A stretch of 64,000 nucleotides of DNA from Thermophagus xiamenensis (GTDB lineage: Bacteria > Bacteroidota > Bacteroidia > Bacteroidales > Marinilabiliaceae): positions 62,001 through 126,000 of the forward strand of contig NZ_FONA01000002.1 of the NCBI RefSeq assembly GCF_900112795.1, read 5' to 3'. Both the position numbers and the translations under genes were made by a program. Shown piece after piece: positions 48,646 to 57,983 of this stretch. The notes beneath the pieces were generated by a model. That model was not told the origin of the DNA. It did no database searches and worked only from the letters and a program-made list of their open reading frames with translations. Every line of letters begins with the position of its first letter. Within the stretch, counting starts at the first letter, position 1.

Positions 48646-49503
48646 TTACTTGCCGGTAAGACTCTTTTGGTCACCTCTTCCTTCCAGGACATCGACGATG
48701 CGTTGGCAAAAAAGCGGATAATTGGCTTTGGCAAAAGCATGAGAAGGATGAGAATCACGATCGCTCACGGCATTTTCAGGTAAAACATAATTTCCGCCTC
48801 CGGTTTGCAGTGCTCTGAAATCCCAAAGAAAGATGTTATCACCGGGTTCATCCCATTCATTAATAACCCATTTTGCAAAATCAGAGGCAGCCATTGCCGA
48901 TTCGGGGTTGGTAGCCCGCTCTGTTAACGCCGTGGGAGTCCAAATGAGGAATTTGGTGTCAGGATATTTATACATTTCATTTTTCAAAGCCAGGTATTGA
49001 AGTTTGTAGTTTTCAACCATTTTTTGTTCCGAATAGACATCAACTTCACCATCAAAGACAATATGACTTACCGGAAAACAATGTTTGAAAATAATCATAT
49101 CATATTGTTGGGTAAGCAGTTTTAAGGTAGGCTCCTCTTGATAATATTCTTCATCGCCATGTTTAACCCAAATGTTATAATAATCAAAAGGGTAATTCTT
49201 CCAACCATAAGGTTCTTTCTTCGGAAAGACCTTTTCAGATATCACATAATTCTTCTTATTGGTTTTGTTATACTTTGCAAACCATTTTTCAACGGCCATC
49301 CTCATGCCCATTTTGGCTTTTACTTTAGTAACAATATCGTTACCACCACGCCAAATGGTGTTACCGGTACTGTGATGCAAAAACAGAATCTTTTTTTCAT
49401 CCATAGAGTCGCTATTTTGATTACACGCCATTAACAACAGAATTATCCCAATGCTTATTATTCCACCCCAATACTTCATAACAACATTATTTACGTTATA
49501 CAT
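48646..49503 (-). CDS. SGNH/GDSL-like lipoprotein
   Basis: The 285-residue product has a lipobox (LLLMACNQ, Cys 27). The block LFLHHSTGNTIW has a Ser-Gly-Asn like the SGNH block I, and DRDSHPSHAFAK near the end has an Asp and His in the usual block V spacing. It could be an esterase or deacetylase acting on polysaccharide at the cell surface. The family match is by motif only. The start is placed at 49503 (ATG at 49479 is an alternative). Confidence 0.65.
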   Translation of the reverse strand: MYNVNNVVMKYWGGIISIGIILLLMACNQNSDSMDEKKILFLHHSTGNTIWRGGNDIVTKVKAKMGMRMAVEKWFAKYNKTNKKNYVISEKVFPKKEPYGWKNYPFDYYNIWVKHGDEEYYQEEPTLKLLTQQYDMIIFKHCFPVSHIVFDGEVDVYSEQKMVENYKLQYLALKNEMYKYPDTKFLIWTPTALTERATNPESAMAASDFAKWVINEWDEPGDNIFLWDFRALQTGGGNYVLPENAVSDRDSHPSHAFAKANYPLFCQRIVDVLEGRGDQKSLTGK

Positions 49504-49567
49504 ACCCCAAACATAAGCCAGAGCGCGTAGATTGTCTATTCAATTTTGACAAACACAAACCATCTTT

Positions 49568-49680
49568 AGATGAATCGAGCATGACAACTTAGGGTTGTCA
49601 CACAAGAGAATATTTAAAAAGGCAGAAGTGCTCAGGAAGAAGGCAAAAAAAGTGATTAGTCAACAGTCATTAGTGATCTA
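49568..49680 (-). repeat. Dispersed intergenic repeat, copy j (minus strand)
   Basis: Reads GATGAATCGAGCATGACAAC on the plus strand, then GGCAGAAGTGCTCAGGAAG and GTGATTAGTCAACAGTCAT. It lies in the 49504-50028 gap, which otherwise shows nothing. Confidence 0.7.
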
Positions 49681-50028
49681 CAGACTTTCCTGATAAAGGT
49701 CAATACGGTTTATCGAATTATCCGGCACCTTTATAAAAAAATAATCCCCACTGGTCATCAAATTTCCTAAATTGGACTTAATTATTATGACAAGGGCCGG
49801 CCATTCCTTACAAACATCAACTCATTTAATTTCAAGGTTATCCAATTGTCAGTTTTTTTTCCCGAAGGAAATGAGTGTCTATTACTATTTGTGAAATGTT
49901 TTTTACGATACATAAACTATAACCCAAACCATTTAAAAGGGTTATTAATGGCTCATCATGTGATTCATCGACACGCCAAAATGAATTAAATAGAAACCTC
50001 GATTAATAACCATTAAAATTGACCTAAC

Positions 50029-50114
50029 ATGGAACGTACCATTGAGCAATTGAGAGAGCAATATGAGATAGAAAAAGAACTGGCCGGCAGATTGAAAAAT
50101 GCCGGGAAGAACGA
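50029..50114 (+). pseudogene. 5' part of the methyltransferase gene, frameshifted
   Basis: ATG at 50029 opens MERTIEQLREQYEIEKELAG and continues RLKNAGK. Near 50103-50112 the frame must shift by one base to reach EERMHLYSSVYDELYQRV, the downstream ORF. Together they read as one protein. No slippery heptamer is visible at the join. Confidence 0.65.
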
Positions 50115-50834
50115 ATGCATCTGTATTCATCGGTTTACGATGAGTTATACCAACGAGTGCCTCATCATCCGCAGTTAACCCGAAAACAAGACCCTGCCAA
50201 AAATCTGGAAAGACTATCTAAAGAGCTTAAATTCATAAAATTATTCCTGACCAAGGGTGCAACGGTAGCTGAAGTCGGGCCGGGCGATTGCCTCTTTTCG
50301 TTCGAAATGTGCAAAAAGGCCAAAAAAGTTTATGGGGTTGATGTTTCGAAAGAAATAACGAAAAATAAAACTACACCTGAAAATTTTCAGCTTGTCATCT
50401 CGGATGGCATTAGCATTCCTGTACCAGAGGGCAGTATTAATTTAATTTACAGCAATCAACTGATGGAACATCTTCATGTCGAAGATGCCAAAGAACAACT
50501 TCAAAATATTGTAAAAGCCCTGGCGCCGAATGGTCAATATGTGTGTGTAACCCCAAACAGGATTAATGGACCACATGATATTTCCAAATTTTTCGATAAA
50601 AAAGCTACCGGTTTTCATTTGAAAGAGTACACCTTTACAGAATTGAAAAAATTATTTTTATCGGTAGGCTTTTCGTCGGTAAGCGGTTATTGGGGTTTAA
50701 AAAGCCTATATTTTAAAGTACCTAACGGAATAATTTATCTGGCCGAAACCATTATCAGCATTTTTCCTTTCAAAATAAGAAGGTTAAAAATATTCAAACC
50801 CTTTCTTACCATCAGAATTGTCGGAAAAAAATAA
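50115..50834 (+). CDS. Class I SAM-dependent methyltransferase (frameshifted upstream)
   Basis: The 239-residue ORF has the SAM-binding motif VAEVGPGDCLFSFEM, followed by VYGVDVSKEI, SDGISIPVPEGSINLIYSNQ and LMEHLHVEDA, typical of class I methyltransferases. The final part is hydrophobic and basic (IIYLAETIISIFPFKIRRL). The true N-terminus probably lies at 50029, joined by a one-base frameshift near 50105. Substrates in such loci are sugars or lipid-linked glycans. It is transcribed toward the pectate-lyase-like gene but separated from it by 770 bp. Confidence 0.8.
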   Translation: MHLYSSVYDELYQRVPHHPQLTRKQDPAKNLERLSKELKFIKLFLTKGATVAEVGPGDCLFSFEMCKKAKKVYGVDVSKEITKNKTTPENFQLVISDGISIPVPEGSINLIYSNQLMEHLHVEDAKEQLQNIVKALAPNGQYVCVTPNRINGPHDISKFFDKKATGFHLKEYTFTELKKLFLSVGFSSVSGYWGLKSLYFKVPNGIIYLAETIISIFPFKIRRLKIFKPFLTIRIVGKK

Positions 50835-51130
50835 AATTGGCTGATGGCTGTTTGGCAGCACTATTACATAGATAGTGTTTTCTCTTCCGCAAATATTTTG
50901 AGAAAGGGACATTAAATTGACATGGGAAATTTGAAAAGATACGCTTATTGGTAACACTTGTTTTTCAAGGGCAATTCTTTTCGGAATAACCAACAAAATG
51001 TTTCAATATAGCCTTTCCAAAAACAGCCATCCGGGGTTAAAAATCTCTATCCTCTCATCACAATAAATTGCCACCGAAAAACTTTGAAATTCTTAATTCA
51101 AACAAAAAAAGGTATATTTGACAATGCTTA

Positions 51131-51232
51131 AAATGAAATGAGCATGACCATGAAAGTTTGTTACAACGGGAGTGCACAGGCAGAAAGAGTTTTTAGTGAT
51201 TAGTAAAAAGTCAGCAGTCATTAGCATGGGTT
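51131..51232 (-). repeat. Dispersed intergenic repeat, copy k (minus strand)
   Basis: AAATGAAATGAGCATGACCA on the plus strand, then GTGCACAGGCAGAAAGAG and GTGATTAGTAAAAAGTCAGC. It lies in the 50835-51604 gap, which otherwise shows nothing recognisable. Confidence 0.65.
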
Positions 51233-51604
51233 ACACTAACGTCAAATAACCATAAACTAAAACCTGTACACTATTTAATTCAGTTCCTCGCAGCCAATAA
51301 CCCGAATAAACTCTATACGAATCAATTTTTGTTTAGTCTTCAGAATAATTTATTCTCCTTCAGTTATTTATTGTTCATCCTCCTCAATGATTCCCAATCT
51401 TTTTTTGACGAACAACCTTATTTTAATGATAAAAAAATTTTAACATTAATTAATTAACCTCTTTATTTCCTGATTTTCAATATACTAATACTTTTATCAA
51501 AAATTTTCTTCATGGAAATTAATTGACGAAACAACAAATTAAAAAGTTTTTCGTATTGATTTCAAACCTAGTTTTAAATTAATCAAACATTTATTTAAAA
51601 GGCC

Positions 51605-53140
51605 ATGAAGAAAACATTGATGAAAGAGGTTATCATCGCTCTGATGATAATGATGGGATTTGTCTATGCAAGTTGTTCATTAGAGGACTTGGAGACAGTA
51701 ACAGAAACGACCGTTGATGAAGATCAACAAGAAGAGGAGGAAACATCAGACGGATCCGACAGTAAAGAAGATGAAGAGGATTCTACTCCGGATCAGCAAT
51801 CATCTGCACCGGAATTTAACGAGACCAAAGCATTCCCCACAGCCGAAGGATACGGAAAATTTGCACAGGGAGGACGTGGAGGTAAAATTGTTTACGTCAC
51901 TTCATTGGAAAACAGCGGACCGGGTACACTGAGAGAGGCTTGTGAAGCAGTATCGGGACCAAGGATAGTTCTTTTTAAAGTATCCGGAATCATAAACCTT
52001 TACAGGCATATAAAAATCAAAGAACCTTATATTACCATAGCCGGACAAACGGCACCGGGATCCGGGATTACTCTGAAAAACGCAGGTTTCCAAATCGAAA
52101 CTTATGAAGTAATTATCAGACACCTACGCATCCGACCCGGTGATGACACCAATCCCGAATACTTAGAAGGAACACTGCGTGATGCGTTCTACATTTACCC
52201 AAACAGAAACTGTCACAATATTGTACTGGACCATATGACATTTACCTGGGGTATTGATGAAAACCTGACATTCTCAACCGGAACCAATAATATAACCATG
52301 CAAAATTGTATTATTGCGGAAGGCCTTTCTAACAGTCTTCACAATGAAGGCGAACACTCAAAAGGATTGTTAATGCTTAATCAATTGGATAATATTTCCA
52401 TGATCAACAATCTTTTTGCCCATAACAGAGGACGCAACCCGTTAATTTCGAGCAATAGCCGAAATGTTCATCTGATAAACAACCTTATTTATGGCTGGGG
52501 AGGCGACAGAACCGGCTGGGGTACACATACCCAGATGTTTGTTGATGATGACCCAATTCAAAATGCGGTTATTTATGGAAATGTTTATCGTAAAGACAGC
52601 GAAAGTAATGATTGGCCGCTCTATTCCGAAAGAAACTTCCGTCGCCTGGCAGATGGAACTACCTTCTACATAGACAATAATTATCTGGACGAAAATGGGA
52701 CGCTCGAAAACATGAAAAACAGAGACAATGATCTGAATTCAAATCCCGATTATTTCACATGGTGGTTGCTGGATACTCCACCATCAGGATGGAGAGATAC
52801 CTATTCAACTATTAAGGATGATATTGATGACGTTGCCGACTATGTATTGGCTAATGCCGGAGCCAGAAAGCCCATATTGGACGAGGTGGACGAAAGAATA
52901 ATTAACGAAGCCAGAACATACACAGGACGTATCATTGATTCACCGTCGGATGTAGGTGGATATCCCGCTCAATATACCAGTGATGTACCGGAAGATTCGG
53001 ACAATGACGGAATGCCGGACAAATGGGAAATTGCCAATAATCTTGATCCCAATTCTGCCGACGATGCTTATGAATATACACTTTCAAGTTATTACCAAAA
53101 CATTGAAATGTACTTAAGTGAATTAGCAGGAGATTTCTAA
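51605..53140 (+). CDS. Secreted pectate-lyase-like beta-helix lipoprotein with a calcium-binding C-terminus
   Basis: The 511-residue protein has a lipobox (VYASC, Cys 24) and an acidic linker (about 30-65). The right-handed beta-helix follows (AEGYGKFAQGGRGGKIVYVT, ITIAGQTAPGSGITLKNAG, HIVLDHMTFTWGIDE-like), as in polysaccharide lyase family 1. Near 464 a thrombospondin type 3-like calcium motif (DSDNDGMPDKWE) and a helical end follow. It would cut or bind an acidic polysaccharide at the cell surface. It shares fold and motifs with the second half of 46016-47797. Confidence 0.9.
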   Translation: MKKTLMKEVIIALMIMMGFVYASCSLEDLETVTETTVDEDQQEEEETSDGSDSKEDEEDSTPDQQSSAPEFNETKAFPTAEGYGKFAQGGRGGKIVYVTSLENSGPGTLREACEAVSGPRIVLFKVSGIINLYRHIKIKEPYITIAGQTAPGSGITLKNAGFQIETYEVIIRHLRIRPGDDTNPEYLEGTLRDAFYIYPNRNCHNIVLDHMTFTWGIDENLTFSTGTNNITMQNCIIAEGLSNSLHNEGEHSKGLLMLNQLDNISMINNLFAHNRGRNPLISSNSRNVHLINNLIYGWGGDRTGWGTHTQMFVDDDPIQNAVIYGNVYRKDSESNDWPLYSERNFRRLADGTTFYIDNNYLDENGTLENMKNRDNDLNSNPDYFTWWLLDTPPSGWRDTYSTIKDDIDDVADYVLANAGARKPILDEVDERIINEARTYTGRIIDSPSDVGGYPAQYTSDVPEDSDNDGMPDKWEIANNLDPNSADDAYEYTLSSYYQNIEMYLSELAGDF

Positions 53141-53152
53141 TAAAAAACTTCA

Positions 53153-54313
53153 TTATTTAAGAAAGGCCTCTGATAATGTATCATCATTATTCAGGGGTCT
53201 TTTTTTGTTTATTAACCACTGATACAACTCATGATAAACCAATGATAAATTTTCCCAATTATAGTCTCGCATTAACCGGTCAAAAGCCCTGTCGGCATAA
53301 CGGGCCGCTTCTTCAGGGTTATTAAATACCCATTCCAATTTATTAGCCAGGTCCAAACTGTTCCCTTTTTCAAAAAAGATAACTTCATCAGAATCAAATA
53401 CCTGTTGGTTTTCAGGAATATCGCTGCATATTATTGGGACCTTCATCGAACCGGCCTCCAACAACATATTAGACATGCCTTCATGAAAACTGGGAAAAAC
53501 AAAAACTTTGGCATTTTTTAAATAGGCCATTAAAAGATTTTTGTCGGTAATAAGGTCCATAAACTTAACGTTAAGTCCTTCGGCCAGTTTTTCAATTTCG
53601 CCGGTATAGGCTAAATTATGAGTTCTGTTACCGATAATGATAACCCGTCCCCGGTATTTCATTTTTTTCAATGCTTCCAACAAAACGTGACATCCTTTGA
53701 GTTTAATAATCCGACCGGAAGCAAAAAGCACATAAGAACTTTCATCAATATGAGGCAATGCATCCATATCGGGCATAATGATGCCATTAGGGACATAACA
53801 AATTTTGCGTTTGGTATGCGGCTGAAATTCTTCAACCACAGGACGACTAACCGAAGTTAAAACATCTGCCGGCCAATGGAAAAACAGCCATTCCATAAAA
53901 GTAAAATATTTCTTTACCAACGGATTCCATTTATCCGCCAATTGGGGGCGCGCGCGATGGCCTGCTATCACTCTGTTTCTTATCCGTAAAATGGGAATGA
54001 TAAAAGCCGCATCGACATGGAAGACGTGAACCACATCATATTTTTTTACCAGGCAATAGAACAGGGAACACAGATAATACCAGAAAGTGTTCATCGATTT
54101 AATAAAGAATTGCTTAAAAACAACCTGCTTTATACCATCATAAACGCCGGTTTTCCGTTTCGTATGGGTAGATGTGTTGAATACAGTAAAATCGTAATGG
54201 TCCTTCAGAAAACGCATCATATTTTCTCCGGCTCTGGCCGAACCGCCAAAAGCAGGTAAGCCTTTTAATCCTATAATAGCCACTTTAGGCTTTTGGTTTT
54301 GTTGGTTCATCAT
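53153..54313 (-). CDS. Family 4 glycosyltransferase
   Basis: The 386-residue protein has a GT-B fold: N-terminal GLKGLPAFGGSARAGENMM and the C-terminal donor site FVFPSFHEGMSNMLLEAGSMKVPII with the EX7E motif. It would add a sugar from a nucleotide-sugar donor to the lipid-linked repeat unit. It is the last gene of the glycosyltransferase series, 80 bp from the next one upstream. Confidence 0.93.
   Translation of the reverse strand: MMNQQNQKPKVAIIGLKGLPAFGGSARAGENMMRFLKDHYDFTVFNTSTHTKRKTGVYDGIKQVVFKQFFIKSMNTFWYYLCSLFYCLVKKYDVVHVFHVDAAFIIPILRIRNRVIAGHRARPQLADKWNPLVKKYFTFMEWLFFHWPADVLTSVSRPVVEEFQPHTKRKICYVPNGIIMPDMDALPHIDESSYVLFASGRIIKLKGCHVLLEALKKMKYRGRVIIIGNRTHNLAYTGEIEKLAEGLNVKFMDLITDKNLLMAYLKNAKVFVFPSFHEGMSNMLLEAGSMKVPIICSDIPENQQVFDSDEVIFFEKGNSLDLANKLEWVFNNPEEAARYADRAFDRLMRDYNWENLSLVYHELYQWLINKKRPLNNDDTLSEAFLK
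53163..53206 (+). terminator. Terminator of the beta-helix gene, inside the coding end of the opposite gene
   Basis: AGGCCTCTGATAAT and ATTATTCAGGGGTCT pair over 13-14 bp with G-U pairs, followed by TTTTTTTG. It lies within the last codons of the glycosyltransferase at 53153-54313. Confidence 0.75.
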
Positions 54314-54393
54314 TGTAGATTTTTGGCGAGTTTAAGTATTAAGTATACGGCGATAAAACTTAAAGCAACACGCCATCATGAGATAAATTATAT

Positions 54394-55461
54394 TTACCGG
54401 TGTTTTTCAATCAATTCAAGGTATTTTTTTACAAATGCTTTATTCGAAAAATTTTCATTCACCATATCCTTGCTTCGTTTACCCATCACAGCCATAGTTT
54501 CGGGTGCCTTTATTAATGCTTCAATCTCATTGGCAACAGACTCAAAATCACCGACTGTGACCAAACGGCCGTTGTATCCTGATTTCACAAGATATCGGTT
54601 GTCGCCCACATCGGTAGCCACAACAGGTAGCGAAGCATTCATCGCCTCCAGGATGGAATTAGATAATCCCTCTTTCAAAGAACAGCTTAAATAAATATCT
54701 GCCTGCCGGTACAATTCCATTAAATTGGGCGGGGCAATTAATATTTCAACGCTATCTTCAAGGTTTAAATCTTTAACCCATTGTAACAAGAGGGTCTCTT
54801 GTACACCATAACCGGCCAGCTTATATTTGAAACGAACTCCCCTGGCTTTTAATATTACCATGGCTTTTAATGCGGTGTAATGGTCTTTTTGCGGCAAAAA
54901 ACGAGCAGCGGTAAAAATGACAAAATCTTCACCCTTTCTTTTCGGGGCGGTAGAAGCATTGTAGTGATCGTCTTCAATCCCGTTATGAATGACCACTATT
55001 TTTTTCTCTGAAAAACCTTTATTTTTAAAATTGTTGGCACCGGAACGATTATTAAAAATTGTTTTATGCGAAACAAAATTATGCAACACTCTCTGCAAAA
55101 AGAGTTTAGAAGAGGAAATTTCACAATTCCGAATACCTCCGTAAATATTGGGAACTCCGCATAATCGGGCAACCATGCCCCCGATGAAATTGTTTAACAA
55201 TAAAAAGTTAAATAAATGAGAAACCTTATTTTTCCTGAAAAAGCGATACATGAAACGAATTTTACTAAAGGCATTTCCTTCCAGGAAAATTACAGGCAAT
55301 TGGTTTCTTTCAATATAATCGGCGAACCGGGGGGCAATGGTTTTGTTGCTCCAAACCATTAAGTTAACAGGATAATGCTGCTTCAGGCCTTGTGTTAAAA
55401 GCAAGCTTTGTTTCTCGGCACCTCCCAGACTCAATTCGCGAATAAAAACTATTATATGCAT
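54394..55461 (-). CDS. Family 4 glycosyltransferase
   Basis: A 355-residue GT-B enzyme with LSLGGAEKQSLLLTQGL at the start and SCSLKEGLSNSILEAMNASLPVVATDVG near the end (EX7E motif). Part of the minus-strand glycosyltransferase series; starts 10 bp from the stop of the next gene upstream. Confidence 0.93.
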   Translation of the reverse strand: MHIIVFIRELSLGGAEKQSLLLTQGLKQHYPVNLMVWSNKTIAPRFADYIERNQLPVIFLEGNAFSKIRFMYRFFRKNKVSHLFNFLLLNNFIGGMVARLCGVPNIYGGIRNCEISSSKLFLQRVLHNFVSHKTIFNNRSGANNFKNKGFSEKKIVVIHNGIEDDHYNASTAPKRKGEDFVIFTAARFLPQKDHYTALKAMVILKARGVRFKYKLAGYGVQETLLLQWVKDLNLEDSVEILIAPPNLMELYRQADIYLSCSLKEGLSNSILEAMNASLPVVATDVGDNRYLVKSGYNGRLVTVGDFESVANEIEALIKAPETMAVMGKRSKDMVNENFSNKAFVKKYLELIEKHR

Positions 55462-55471
55462 ACAATTACTT

Positions 55472-56614
55472 TTAACCGTTGTTCGGCATTCGTTTTTTTA
55501 TAACCTCGCCGAATAATTTTTCGTGAAGCGACACCATCTTTTCAATAGAGCATTCGTTGATAACAAATTGATAACCGTTCTCTCCCATCTTTTGAGATAA
55601 AACCGAATTGTTTAACAGTTCGTTTATTTTATCTTTCATTGCCATATGGTCATCCTGAGGCACCAAATAACCATTAGTGCCATGTTTAACAACCTCATTA
55701 ATGCCATAAACATCGGTTGCAACCACCGGCTTTTTTAACATCATGTACTCCAGGATGCTATTGGATGTTCCTTCGCCATACGATGCCAATACCGCTACAT
55801 TAAAAATGTTAATGACCTCCTCTACATTGTTAATTCTTCCGGTAAAAACAAAATTGGATTTCTTAAAATTTTCCGGCACCATATCTTCAATTTCTTTCCG
55901 GTCTTCCCCGTCACCAACAATAAAAAACACCACGTCCCGGCGGACTTCAAGTAAAGCCAGTGCCGCACGAATAAACATCCGGAAATTTTTTCTCCAGTCG
56001 ATAGTGGCCACCATGCCCACCACTTTGAAATCATAAGGTAAATCGTAATGTTCCCTCACTTCCTTCTCATCTCTTAAATCATGAATTCTGTCGGTATTCA
56101 TCCCATTACGTATCAAAACCGCTTTTTTTGAAGGAACTTTATAAACCTTAAGCCCAATTCTTGAATTTCCTATAATCACGGTTGAAAACATAAAAGATAA
56201 TTTAGCTCTGATCCATGACTTGGATAAGAAGGGAAGTCTGGAGTTTTGTACCATTTCATTAACCAAAGGAGTTCCCGTCAAAATAACATAAGGCAATGAT
56301 ACTAAAGAAGGTAAGCCACCCCAACTATGGATTAAATCGGGCTTAAATTTACGCGCTTGCAAATAAAAACTTCTAAAAACCGAAGGATCTTGTTTAAAAC
56401 TTCGTTTTAAATGGATAATCTCCACATTGGGCAAATGCAGCATTCGGTCAAAGTGAATTTCATCCTTTAATATTACGACAGCTATTACATACCCCTCTTT
56501 TAAAGCAAGTACTCGCACCAACTCCTCCACCTGGCGTTGTTTCCCTCCGTCGCGTAAACTCTCGATGACCATCATTATTCGTATCATAACTTTATCTCTT
56601 TTATTTCTTAACAT
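55472..56614 (-). CDS. Family 4 glycosyltransferase
   Basis: A 380-residue GT-B enzyme: ESLRDGGKQRQVEELVRVL at the N-terminus and GEGTSNSILEYMMLKKPVVATDV near the C-terminus. The likely start is the ATG at 56587 (MIRIMMVIES), after the non-conserved first nine codons. Member of the series. Confidence 0.93.
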   Translation of the reverse strand: MLRNKRDKVMIRIMMVIESLRDGGKQRQVEELVRVLALKEGYVIAVVILKDEIHFDRMLHLPNVEIIHLKRSFKQDPSVFRSFYLQARKFKPDLIHSWGGLPSLVSLPYVILTGTPLVNEMVQNSRLPFLSKSWIRAKLSFMFSTVIIGNSRIGLKVYKVPSKKAVLIRNGMNTDRIHDLRDEKEVREHYDLPYDFKVVGMVATIDWRKNFRMFIRAALALLEVRRDVVFFIVGDGEDRKEIEDMVPENFKKSNFVFTGRINNVEEVINIFNVAVLASYGEGTSNSILEYMMLKKPVVATDVYGINEVVKHGTNGYLVPQDDHMAMKDKINELLNNSVLSQKMGENGYQFVINECSIEKMVSLHEKLFGEVIKKRMPNNG

Positions 56615-56637
56615 TTAAGAGTTTTCAATTGCTTCGG

Positions 56638-57759
56638 CTATTTATTAGACCGATTTTCAATCCACGATAATATTCTTTTGGCCCGAATGTCCCAGGTATA
56701 ATGTTCCAGAAACTTTTTCAAAGCATTGCGCCCTATAGATTCACGAAAAGCCTCATCATCGACAAGTTTATCAAGGCCGGCAATCCAGGCCTTCTCATCT
56801 TCAGGGGGTACCAAAACGGCATTCTGGTCATCGAAAATTTCGCGAAGTACCGGCATATCGCTTACCATAATGGCTTTGCCTGAAGACATATATTCAAAAA
56901 TTTTCAGGGGCGACATGTAGAGGCTTGTAGAATAGGTTTGCTTGGTGGAAACAAACACTTCTTTTTGGTACGGTGCCAAAAGTATATCACATGAATTCCT
57001 ATATTTATAAACTTGTGAAGGAGTAATGAATCCATAAAAATGGAAATTATGAGGAATCTTATCAAAATGTCCCATATCAGATTCATGAGCACCAAAAAGA
57101 TGAAACCCCACCTTTGGGCGGGCTAAAGCCATGGCAATAATTTTTTCTATTCCTCGACCATTGTAAATGCTGCCAAAATATCCAACATTTACTGGATAAT
57201 CGCCCTGCAATTGTGCCGTTTCTTTGAGCGAGCACTCATCGGCCCCGTCATGGGCAACAAAGAACACATCGGGTTGTATGCCGGAATCAACATATAGCTG
57301 TTTCAAAGCATCGGATATAACGACGACCCCATTCAATGATTTTTTTGCAAGAATCGACCGAAAAAAAGTTTTTTGCCATTTGTAAACCAACCGAAGAAGG
57401 AAGGAATGCGACTCAAATACCAAATTTCCACGTTTGGCCGGCGCCAGATAGGCGGCTATTAGCGATCTGGAATAAACCAAATCGGGCCGTGTACGAAGCA
57501 CTTCGAACCACGACATTAACCCCAGCCAAAAAGAAGAAAGACGGCCCGTTCCGGGCGATTTTATCAGCTTAATATCAAAAATCGGGTCAACACCATAATA
57601 TTTATAAACATCAGCTTTATTTCGGAAGGTCGAATGCTTAAAGGCCAGCAATCTCACCTGATGGCCCAGTAACGCCATGGAACGACACATCCGCATCACA
57701 TGAATACTATTGGCCCTTTGATTAGGCAATCGGGCTTCGGCTATATATAATATTCTCAT
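56638..57759 (-). CDS. Family 4 glycosyltransferase
   Basis: A 373-residue GT-B enzyme: YIAEARLPNQRANSIHVMRM at the N-terminus and LKIFEYMSSGKAIMVSDMPVLRE near the C-terminus. The gene is preceded by a long copy of the dispersed repeat (57783-57983), so transcription of this and the downstream glycosyltransferases may restart here. Confidence 0.92.
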   Translation of the reverse strand: MRILYIAEARLPNQRANSIHVMRMCRSMALLGHQVRLLAFKHSTFRNKADVYKYYGVDPIFDIKLIKSPGTGRLSSFWLGLMSWFEVLRTRPDLVYSRSLIAAYLAPAKRGNLVFESHSFLLRLVYKWQKTFFRSILAKKSLNGVVVISDALKQLYVDSGIQPDVFFVAHDGADECSLKETAQLQGDYPVNVGYFGSIYNGRGIEKIIAMALARPKVGFHLFGAHESDMGHFDKIPHNFHFYGFITPSQVYKYRNSCDILLAPYQKEVFVSTKQTYSTSLYMSPLKIFEYMSSGKAIMVSDMPVLREIFDDQNAVLVPPEDEKAWIAGLDKLVDDEAFRESIGRNALKKFLEHYTWDIRAKRILSWIENRSNK

Positions 57760-57782
57760 TTTTTATTTCTATTTTTTATTCG

Positions 57783-57983
57783 CATAATATTAACTTAACT
57801 CATTGGTATAGCAGAACTTAAAATCTGTTTTAATAATTAATCATTACTCCTTAGAGGTAATAAAACCAGACACTTTTGACTAACCTACAGACACTTCTTC
57901 TGCCTCCTGTCTGTGCGCCATATGTCTATGTTTTTTATATATTCTTGTTGTGCCAAACCCTCCCGGTCATGTTTGTCTCAATC
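57783..57983 (+). repeat. Dispersed intergenic repeat, copy l (long form)
   Basis: TAATATTAACTTAACTCATT, degraded TTAATCATTACTCC units, CTTCTTCTGCCTCCTGTCTG, then TTCTTGTTGTGCCAAACC and GTCATGTTTGTCTCAATC. The right end covers the last bases of the glycosyltransferase at 57967-58866 and contains its TGA stop codon. Confidence 0.7.

Noticed and set aside
50100-50116. Programmed ribosomal frameshift in the methyltransferase
   Set aside because: No slippery heptamer and no obvious downstream pseudoknot; a mutation or read error is simpler.
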